Origin: a bacterium | GTDB lineage: Bacteria > Planctomycetota > B15-G4 > JADJEK01 | Assembly (NCBI GenBank): GCA_030428825.1 | Contig: JAUIEL010000282.1 | Span: 1 to 8,350 of the forward strand | Direction of reading: 5' to 3' | Length of the DNA stretch: 8,350 nucleotides | Shown here: positions 1-5,382 of the stretch, in pieces | Layout of the letters: every line of letters begins with the position of its first letter | Position numbering within the stretch: the first letter of the stretch is position 1 | Position numbers and translations under genes: made by a program | The notes under the pieces: model-generated | Seen by the model: the letters and a program-made list of their open reading frames with translations, nothing else | What the model was told of the DNA's origin: nothing | Database searches by the model: none

Positions 1-804
1 CGGCGCGCCGACGATCACGTCGGAGTATCCGTCCGCGTCGAGGTCCCCGGCCGTCGCGACGGAGAAGCCGAACTGTCCGTTCGCCGAGCCCCCCTCGACC
101 TCCCAGGCGGGGTTGTCGATGAGCGGGTCGATCACGATCGGGTAGCGCGCCTCGCGGTCGTCGACCTCGAGGCGGATGGAGCCGGCGCCGGACGTCATCG
201 TCGACGGCAGCTCGCGGCCGGTCGCGTCGAGGACGATCAGCTTCTCGTACCGGACGACCGCCGCGCCGTCCGCGTCCGCGTACTCGATCCCTCCCGGATA
301 CGCTCGCGGGTCGAGCGAACCGGAGACCGCGAGGTCGACGACGACGCGCACGTCGGCGGCGCCGGCCGGGCGCTCCGCGAGGTCGAACCCCTGCTCGACG
401 CCGCGGGCGTCGTTGACGTACCACTCGACGACGTCGCCTCGCCGGAGCTCGACGCGATTCCCCTCGACCGCGAGCTCGGGGGACGAGACCGGCACGAGCG
501 CGTCCCCGCGTCCGACGCGGCGGAGGGCGAGCCGCCACTCGAAGTCGCGGGTCGAGCCCGGCGCCGGCGCGATCCGGAGCCCCTCGGCCGAGAAGCCGAC
601 CTCGAATCCCTGCGCCCGGTTCGTCGCGCGGTGGTCCGCCTCGCCGACCGACGTCACGTCGTACTCCGCGCGGCGGATCTCGTCCTGGACGGCGTCGAGC
701 CAGTCCGGCGTCGGATCGGCGGGCGGCGGCGGGGCGGGGGGCGACGCCTGCGCGGAGAGCGCGGTCAGGGCGGCGACGAGCAGGGTCTGGGAGACGGGAC
801 GCAT
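1..804 (-). CDS. FG-GAP repeat (integrin alpha-like) secreted protein B, N-terminal 268 residues, cut by left edge
   Basis: Open reading frame of 268 codons from an ATG at 804 to the first base of the window with no stop, so the C-terminus lies outside. Residues 1-20 look like a signal peptide: Arg2, a hydrophobic stretch TLLVAALTALSA, then an A-Q-A site before Ser21, followed by a Pro-rich linker (22-33). Residues about 34-225 form a beta-rich N-terminal domain with the motifs EWYVNDARGVEQGF (127-140) and YPIVIDPLI (221-229), which I recognise as typical of the region preceding FG-GAP repeats in large secreted bacterial proteins. The first repeat follows: FGFSVATAGDLDADGYSD and VIVGAP, with a D-x-D-x-D-G calcium-binding loop (254-259). 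The start is supported by a GGAGG six bases upstream. FG-GAP repeats build integrin-type beta-propellers; the ligand is unknown. It lies 105 bases after the kinase gene and could share its transcript. It is related in repeat type to the FG-GAP gene at the right edge. Confidence 0.9.
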   Translation of the reverse strand, partial: MRPVSQTLLVAALTALSAQASPPAPPPPADPTPDWLDAVQDEIRRAEYDVTSVGEADHRATNRAQGFEVGFSAEGLRIAPAPGSTRDFEWRLALRRVGRGDALVPVSSPELAVEGNRVELRRGDVVEWYVNDARGVEQGFDLAERPAGAADVRVVVDLAVSGSLDPRAYPGGIEYADADGAAVVRYEKLIVLDATGRELPSTMTSGAGSIRLEVDDREARYPIVIDPLIDNPAWEVEGGSANGQFGFSVATAGDLDADGYSDVIVGAP

Positions 805-909
805 GGGGTTCCTCCGGCGGACGGACGGCCGTCGCCCGGGTGGGCGTGCCGCCGTCGGGGTGCACGGAGAATCCGCGCCGGAGGGGCAGCGGAATCCGGG
901 ACGAATCTC
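805..909. other. Spacer between kinase and FG-GAP gene B
   Basis: This 105-base spacer holds the Shine-Dalgarno of the left-edge gene and a modest imperfect inverted repeat (869-876 with 889-896, GAATCCGC against GCGGAATC, one internal mismatch, 12-base loop). There is no T-run after it, so it is not a convincing terminator. I see no clear -35/-10 pair. Read-through from the kinase gene is therefore plausible but not shown. Confidence 0.5.
811..815 (-). promoter_or_regulatory. Shine-Dalgarno of FG-GAP gene B
   Basis: On the minus strand the sequence reads CGGAGGAACCCC followed by ATG. GGAGG lies six bases before the ATG at 804, a near-ideal spacing, and this fixes the start of the left-edge gene. 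Purine-rich matches this good are not present before the sigma or kinase genes, which suggests this gene is initiated independently of the genes upstream. Confidence 0.8.
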
Positions 910-3900
910 TCAGCGTTCGCCGGCGGCCCCGGCTCGGCGGATCCGCTCGACCCGGGCGGCGGACCGCTCCTCTCCCTGGAGCGAGTCGAAGCGCCGGTCG
1001 AGGTCCGGCCGCGCGGCCATCGCGGCGCGCAGCGCGGCCCAGCGCTCGCGCTCGGCCGCGACGACGGCCGCGGGCCTCGGGTCCCAGACGCGGACCTCCG
1101 CGTCCCCGGAGAGCGTCACCAGCCGCCGGCCGTCGGGGGTCCAGACCAGCGAGTGGACGTACTGGTCGTGGGCCCGGAACTCGTACCGGATCGTGAGGAA
1201 CTCGGGGTCGAGCACGGACACGAAGCCGTCGTTGCTGCCGACGGCGATCCGGTCCCCGTCGGGGGAGTAGGCGACGCACCACGGCTGGCGGGGGAGCGGG
1301 ACGACGTCGAGCACCGCGTCGTCCGTGGCCGAGCGGACGGTGAGCGCCCCGGACGCGGCGTGCGCGTCGAACGAGACCCGCTCGGAGTCGACGACGGCGA
1401 TCTCGTCCCGCGTCGGGTGGACGGCGAGCGCGAGCGGGCGGTGGCCGGGCCACGGCGCCGATCCTTCCACCGTGCGCCAGCGAACCCCGCGGTCGGACCC
1501 CGGGGGTCGGTCCGCCGGCGCGCCGGTGTCCCGGTGTCGGCGCCAGACCGCGACCGCGTCCCGTCCGACCATCTGCGCCTTCTGCCCCAGGCGCTCGCGC
1601 GGGGCGGGGTCGAGCCGGTCGAGGAAGAGGTCGAGGAGCGGGAGGTGGTTCCCCGCGAGGCACGGCTCGTCCGGCCGGACCGTGGTCACCGCGTCGCCCA
1701 GGAGATCCCACTCGACGACGGCCGCGCCCTCCCCGCCGGGCATCGGCGTCGTCATCACGAGCCGCTCGTCGTCCCGCGAGAACGCCATGAACGCGTCGTG
1801 GCTCGTGAACTCGCGGCAGCGTCGCTCGACGGTCCGCACGGTCTCGAGCGTCCGGGAGTCCCAGATCCGCACGAGCGGCTCGGACGCCGACGCGGAGGCG
1901 ACCAGCGCGCCGTCGTGGGAGATCGCGAGGTGGTAGAGGTAGCGGTCGTGCTCGACGTACGCCCGCGATCGGGGGTCGGCGCCGCGGTCGCCGCCGGGCG
2001 GGACGAGGTCGACGAGCCACGGGAGCCGGTCGAGGGTGAGGACGAGGAGCCGTCGGCCGCCGGGCGACACCTCCGCGACCGTGACGAAGGCCGACTCCGC
2101 CCGCGCCCAGCCGAGCCGGTCCTGGAACCGGCTGAGGAGGGCCGGCGACGCGAGCGTCGGGTGCCGGAGCCGGATCGTGTTCCCCGCGGAGTACGCCACG
2201 AACGCGCCGTCGCGCGGCGCGCCGAACGACGAGACCCCCCGGCCGATCGGGATCTCCCCGTCGCCCCCGTCGAGGATCGCCTCCCCCTCCGCCTGCACCC
2301 GGACCGCGAACCGGCGCCGCTCCCCCTCCTTCCACTGCGCGGAGAGCCAGCCGCGCGCGAGCCCGCGGCCGACGATCCGGTCGTGGCCGCCGTGCGGGAG
2401 GAGCGTCCGCTCCGTCCCCGCGTCGACGTCGAGGAGGACGAGCTCGGTCTGCCGATTCACGAACACGGTCCGCCCGTCGGGGGAGACGCCGGCGTGCGGC
2501 GTCTGGACGTCGGAGCCGGCGGCGCCGACGTCGACGACGTGGCGCCGCTCGCCGTCGACCCACACCTCGGCGCGGGACGGGGAGACCTGCACCGCGACGG
2601 TGCGGCCGTCGTCGCTCACGCCTCCGAGTTCGACGCCGGCCGCGGTCGGCCAGCGCCCCCGCACCTCCTCCCGCTCGAGGTCGAGCAGGAGCGTCTCGCC
2701 GTCGCGCCGGCCGAGGACCAGCCCCGTCGGCGTCGGCTCGCCGAGCCGGTCGAGGCCGAGATCGCCGAACAGCGCGCGCTCCTCCCGCGTCGGCGCGACC
2801 CGGACCACCGAGACGGCGCCGCGCGACCGGTCGAAGGCGACGATCCGCTCGTCGTCGAGGAACCGCCAGCGGGTCCCCACTTGCTCCCGCGGCAGCCGGG
2901 AGAACTTCGGGAGGTCGTGCGGCACGTCGATCCGCTCCGGGAGGCGGCGGGCGAGGAGGTCCCAGCACCACCCGCGCCCCGCCTCGGGGACCTGCCGGTG
3001 CAGCGAGGACGCGTACCAGGTGTCCCCCCGGTCCGCGGCGTCGCGCGCGGCCTCCAGGAGCGTCGCGACGACGCGCGCCTCGTTCCGCCGGCTCGCGTCC
3101 AGGTTCGCCTCCGCGCGCCGCCGCTGGTCGCGCTCCCGGTCGGCGAGCACGACGGCGACCGCGAGGCCGGCGCAGAGGGTCAGGAGCGTCGCGGCGGCCC
3201 CGAGCGTCAGGCCGCGGTGGCGCCGCACGAACTTCCGCGCCCGGTAGACGCGGGTCGGCGGCCGCGCCTCGATCGGACGGTCGCCGAGCCACCTCCGGAG
3301 GTCGTCGACGAACGCGGCGGCCGTGGGATAGCGACGCGCCGGCTCGGCCTCGAGCGCCTTGCCGAGGATCGTCTCGACGTCGCCGCGCAGCGCGGGCGCG
3401 AACTCTCCGGCCCGCGGCACGTCCGCCTCGGCGAGGCGGGCCACCGCGGCGGAGATCGGCAGGTCGGCGACGTCGTGGGGGAGCCGGCCGGTGAGGAGTT
3501 CGAAGCCGAGGACGCCGAGGGCGTAGACGTCGGCGCGGGCGTCGAGCGCGTCCGGCGACGACCGGAGCTGCTCGGGGGCCATGTACGACAGCGTCCCGAC
3601 GAGCTGCCCCTCCTCGGTCACCATCGTGGAGAGGAAGGCCGAGGAGGAGCTCGCGCGCGCGACGCCGAAGTCCAGGACCTTCGGCTGGCCGTGCGCGTCG
3701 ACGAGCACGTTCTCCGGCTTCAGGTCGCGGTGGATCACGCCCCGCTCGTGAGCGGCGTGCACGGCGTCGCCGACCCGCGCCAGGATCCCGAGTCGGCCCC
3801 GGACGTCGAGTCGGGCGCGGTCGCAGTGGCGGCGAAGGTCGTCCCCGTGGACCAGCTCCATGGCGAGGAACGGCTGGGCGCCGCGGCCGGCGTCGAAGAA

Positions 3901-4374
3901 CCCGGCCTCCAGGATCTGGGCGATCCCCGGGTGCTGGAGTCGGCCCAGCATCTCGGCCTCGCGTCGGAACCGGCGCCGACGCTCCGGCGTGGCGTGGAGC
4001 GGGTGGAGCAGCTTCACCGCGACCCGCCGTCGGGGCGACTCCTGCTCGGCCTCGTACACGACGCCCATGCCGCCCGATCCGAGGGAGCGGACGATCCGGT
4101 ATCCGCCGATCCGTTCGGGGAGCCACGCGCCGTCCGGCTCGTCGACGCCCTCCACGAGGAGCTCGAGGCGGTCGCGCGCCGCGGCGACGCCGGTCTCGCT
4201 GAACAGGTCGCGGGAGTCCGCGTCGTCCGCGAGCGCGAGCAGCTCGAGGACCTCCCGCCGCAGCGTCGGGTCGGCCGCGCAGCGCTCGTCGAGGAGGCGC
4301 GCGCGCTCCTCCTCGGTCCGCTCGAGCGCGGCGGAGACGATCTCGGTCAGGAGCGCGTAGCGGTCCGGGTCCAT
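910..4374 (-). CDS. Transmembrane Ser/Thr protein kinase with C-terminal WD40-like beta-propeller
   Basis: 1154-residue Hanks-type (PknB-like) kinase. A short helical region (1-80) precedes the kinase domain at about 92-362: glycine loop GSGGMG (99-104), VAVK lysine K121, probable helix-C glutamate E139, catalytic HRDLKPEN (H215-N222), DFG (235-237), APE (266-268). All catalytic residues are present, so it should be active. The activation loop has a Ser/Thr-rich stretch (242-253) that could be autophosphorylated. A basic juxtamembrane segment (about 360-387) leads to one membrane helix (about 389-411), then a charged helical linker with an RGWCWDLL motif (467-474). The rest is beta-propeller-like; clear WD40 units are SHDGALVASASASEPLVRIWD and, near the C-terminus, SPDGDRIAVGSNDGFVSVLD and TPDGRRLVTLSGDAEVRVWD (about 1030-1100). 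A charged helical tail of about 54 residues ends the protein. The ATG at 4374 is chosen because it lies two bases after the sigma stop; the longer frame upstream only overlaps the sigma gene. The kinase is probably cytoplasmic with the propeller outside, as a sensor (inference). Confidence 0.95.
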   Translation of the reverse strand: MDPDRYALLTEIVSAALERTEEERARLLDERCAADPTLRREVLELLALADDADSRDLFSETGVAAARDRLELLVEGVDEPDGAWLPERIGGYRIVRSLGSGGMGVVYEAEQESPRRRVAVKLLHPLHATPERRRRFRREAEMLGRLQHPGIAQILEAGFFDAGRGAQPFLAMELVHGDDLRRHCDRARLDVRGRLGILARVGDAVHAAHERGVIHRDLKPENVLVDAHGQPKVLDFGVARASSSSAFLSTMVTEEGQLVGTLSYMAPEQLRSSPDALDARADVYALGVLGFELLTGRLPHDVADLPISAAVARLAEADVPRAGEFAPALRGDVETILGKALEAEPARRYPTAAAFVDDLRRWLGDRPIEARPPTRVYRARKFVRRHRGLTLGAAATLLTLCAGLAVAVVLADRERDQRRRAEANLDASRRNEARVVATLLEAARDAADRGDTWYASSLHRQVPEAGRGWCWDLLARRLPERIDVPHDLPKFSRLPREQVGTRWRFLDDERIVAFDRSRGAVSVVRVAPTREERALFGDLGLDRLGEPTPTGLVLGRRDGETLLLDLEREEVRGRWPTAAGVELGGVSDDGRTVAVQVSPSRAEVWVDGERRHVVDVGAAGSDVQTPHAGVSPDGRTVFVNRQTELVLLDVDAGTERTLLPHGGHDRIVGRGLARGWLSAQWKEGERRRFAVRVQAEGEAILDGGDGEIPIGRGVSSFGAPRDGAFVAYSAGNTIRLRHPTLASPALLSRFQDRLGWARAESAFVTVAEVSPGGRRLLVLTLDRLPWLVDLVPPGGDRGADPRSRAYVEHDRYLYHLAISHDGALVASASASEPLVRIWDSRTLETVRTVERRCREFTSHDAFMAFSRDDERLVMTTPMPGGEGAAVVEWDLLGDAVTTVRPDEPCLAGNHLPLLDLFLDRLDPAPRERLGQKAQMVGRDAVAVWRRHRDTGAPADRPPGSDRGVRWRTVEGSAPWPGHRPLALAVHPTRDEIAVVDSERVSFDAHAASGALTVRSATDDAVLDVVPLPRQPWCVAYSPDGDRIAVGSNDGFVSVLDPEFLTIRYEFRAHDQYVHSLVWTPDGRRLVTLSGDAEVRVWDPRPAAVVAAERERWAALRAAMAARPDLDRRFDSLQGEERSAARVERIRRAGAAGER
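3142..3210 (-). other. Single transmembrane helix of the kinase
   Basis: Residues about 389-411 run from LTLGAAATLLTLCAG through LAVAVVL with no charged residue. They are preceded by the basic cluster RARKFVRRHR (378-387), which under the positive-inside rule places the kinase domain in the cytoplasm. The following ADRERDQRRRAE is also charged, so the exact end of the helix is uncertain. Confidence 0.85.
3289..4101 (-). other. Protein kinase catalytic domain
   Basis: Residues about 92-362 of the kinase gene. It carries the full set of Hanks motifs: GSGGMG loop, K121, E139, HRDLKPEN, DFG, YMAPE, and the conserved RADVYALGVLGFELLTG segment of helix F (280-296). The end is marked by RRYPTAAAFVDDLRRWL, followed by RPIEARPP and a basic RKFVRRHR, a juxtamembrane pattern common in kinases encoded next to PF07638 sigma factors. 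Confidence 0.95.
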
Positions 4375-4376
4375 GC

Positions 4377-4961
4377 TCAGCCGTCGGCGCGGAGCTCCTT
4401 GCGCAGCCACGCCTTCGCCATCGCCCAGTCGGACTTCACCGAGCGGGCCGAGACGCCGAGGACCTCCGCGGTCTCCTCGACCGAGAACCCGCTGAAGATG
4501 CGGAGCTCGACCACGCGCGCGTGACGTTCGTTCAGCGCGGCGAGCCGCTCGAGCGACTCGTGGAGCTGGACGAGGTCGATCGCGCTCCCCGCCTCTCCGG
4601 TGAGGTCGGTGTCGAGCGTCACCGCGCGCCGTCCGCCGCCGCGCTTCGCCGCGCCGAGACCGCGAGCGTGGTCGGCGACGACCTGACGCATCGCCTTCCC
4701 GGCCACGACCAGGAAGTGGCGACGCCCCTCGAGGCCCTCGAGATTCTCGGCGAGCTTCAGGTACGCCTCGTGGACGAGCGCCGTCGGCTGGAGCGTGTGG
4801 CCGCGGCGGTCCCCGAAGACGCCCCGCGCCATCGCCCGCAGCTCGTCGTAGACCAGGGGGAGGAGCTGGTCCACGGCGCTTCCGTCCCCGGCCCTGATCC
4901 GGCCGAGGAGATGGGTGACGCCCGCGGGGCGCTCGGAACACGGTTCGGGCTTCGGGGTCAT
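4377..4961 (-). CDS. ECF-type RNA polymerase sigma factor (Sigma70_ECF, PF07638 / Sig-70_X6-like)
   Basis: 194-residue sigma factor, the usual length for this ECF branch. Region 2 covers about 16-100 and includes LLPLVYDELRAMA (33-45), HTLQPTALVHEAYLKL (55-70), RHFLVVAGKAMRQVVADHAR (81-100) and KRGGGRRAV (106-114), the signature of the Sig-70_X6 family. Region 4 covers about 130-192, with a helix-turn-helix around FSVEETAEVLGVSARSVKSD (159-178). It would bind core RNA polymerase and direct it to a special set of promoters. The ATG at 4961 is the only good start near the conserved region; a GGAG touches the ATG directly, so the ribosome site is poor. The stop and the kinase ATG are two bases apart (TGAGCATG), which predicts translational coupling. 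No anti-sigma gene is next to it; regulation by the neighbouring kinase is the likely alternative (inference from similar sigma-kinase pairs). Confidence 0.95.
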   Translation of the reverse strand: MTPKPEPCSERPAGVTHLLGRIRAGDGSAVDQLLPLVYDELRAMARGVFGDRRGHTLQPTALVHEAYLKLAENLEGLEGRRHFLVVAGKAMRQVVADHARGLGAAKRGGGRRAVTLDTDLTGEAGSAIDLVQLHESLERLAALNERHARVVELRIFSGFSVEETAEVLGVSARSVKSDWAMAKAWLRKELRADG

Positions 4962-5328
4962 CTCCGGACCGATCGTGGGCTGGGGTCGAGGCGGCCGCCG
5001 CGTTCTGGATTCCGGCAGGAGAGCGGCGAACGACCGTCGATCACGGAGAGTCTATCACGTCGTCCTTCGACTGACGGGCGGTCGCCCGAGGAGGCGTCGG
5101 CCGATGGTCGATCGACGCTCCACGCCGCCATCCCGCCGAGCCTGACGTTCCGAATGCGAGGGGCCGGGACGCCTTCTCCGGGGGGCGTGAACCGGACCTC
5201 CTGGATCGTCACCCGGGCCGGGTGCGGGAAGACGTCGCGGAACTCGTCGCCCCCGCCCGCGTCGGAGGCGTCCGACGGCACCAGGAAGGCGTCGCCGCGC
5301 GGGGTCGAGAGTCGGGCACCGAACGAGG
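4958..5328 (-). other. Coding-like stretch, possible small gene or gene remnant (start unresolved)
   Basis: One minus-strand frame stays open through the gap and stops with TGA at 4960-4958, overlapping the sigma ATG as ATGA. Its first part, about 5328-5130, reads like real protein with G/C-ending codons: for example GDEFRDVFPHPARVTIQEV followed by RFTPPGEGVPAPRIRNVRLG, a pattern of alternating beta-strand residues. The second part, 5130-4958, is rich in Arg, Ser, Asp and Pro and looks like non-coding DNA read as protein. Possible starts are GTG at 5281 (107 residues), GTG at 5212, or ATG at 5131 (57 residues); none has a Shine-Dalgarno. I do not recognise a family. It could be a decayed C-terminal fragment of a secreted beta-rich protein, a small gene, or chance. 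Confidence 0.25.
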
Positions 5329-5382
5329 ACCGGCCCGTCCCGCGTCGCCGCGGAACGGGCCGGTCGGGTGGGGCGGGCCGCG
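4962..5382. other. Intergenic gap between FG-GAP gene A and the sigma-kinase pair
   Basis: 421 bases with three recognisable parts. The right end holds the hairpin at 5329-5364. The part at about 5130-5328 reads like coding sequence on the minus strand but has no supported start (separate entry). The part at about 4962-5125 looks non-coding and locally less GC-rich around 5041-5070. There the minus strand has TGATAGACTCT: TAGACT at 5054-5049 matches a -10 box in four of six positions, with CCGTCA 17 bases upstream as a poor -35. This could be the promoter of the sigma-kinase transcript, giving a leader of roughly 80 bases, but the match is weak. A perfect 10-base palindrome GTCGATCGAC lies at 5107-5116 and a small hairpin CGGGC/GCCCG at 5075-5088; either could be a regulator site, without further support. 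Confidence 0.5.
5329..5364 (-). terminator. Strong hairpin after FG-GAP gene A
   Basis: Inverted repeat: ACCGGCCCGT (5329-5338) pairs perfectly with ACGGGCCGGT (5355-5364), then a C/A mismatch, then CCGC with GCGG around a six-base loop GTCGCC. One more G-C pair closes the base at 5328/5365. It begins 18 bases after the FG-GAP stop codon, a typical position for a terminator. No T-run follows on the minus strand (GTCCTCGTTCGG), so it may act as an RNA 3' end stabiliser or a U-tract-free terminator, as is common in GC-rich bacteria. Confidence 0.65.

Noticed and set aside
869..896. Inverted repeat between the kinase and FG-GAP gene B as a terminator
   Set aside because: Short stem with a mismatch, a 12-base loop and no T-run; too weak to call in GC-rich DNA.
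176..1270. Plus-strand open frame of 364 residues at the left end
   Set aside because: Ser/Arg/Ala-rich shadow opposite the signal-peptide FG-GAP gene and the kinase C-terminus.
631..4524. A 3.9-kb open frame on the plus strand, antisense to the kinase and sigma genes
   Set aside because: Its translation is Arg/Pro/Val-rich without recognisable domains, and it lies opposite two unmistakable genes. Long antisense frames are expected from G/C-ending codons in such DNA.
4375..4941. N-terminal extension of the kinase frame by 189 codons, with a start at 4941
   Set aside because: It overlaps the sigma gene in another frame, has low-complexity Arg/Pro/Gly composition, and the ATG at 4374 starts exactly where family-like sequence begins.
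5049..5077. Promoter (TAGACT with CCGTCA) for the sigma-kinase transcript
   Set aside because: Kept only as a note in the gap entry: the -10 matches four of six and the -35 three of six, which is easily reached by chance, and the lineage's promoter consensus is unknown.
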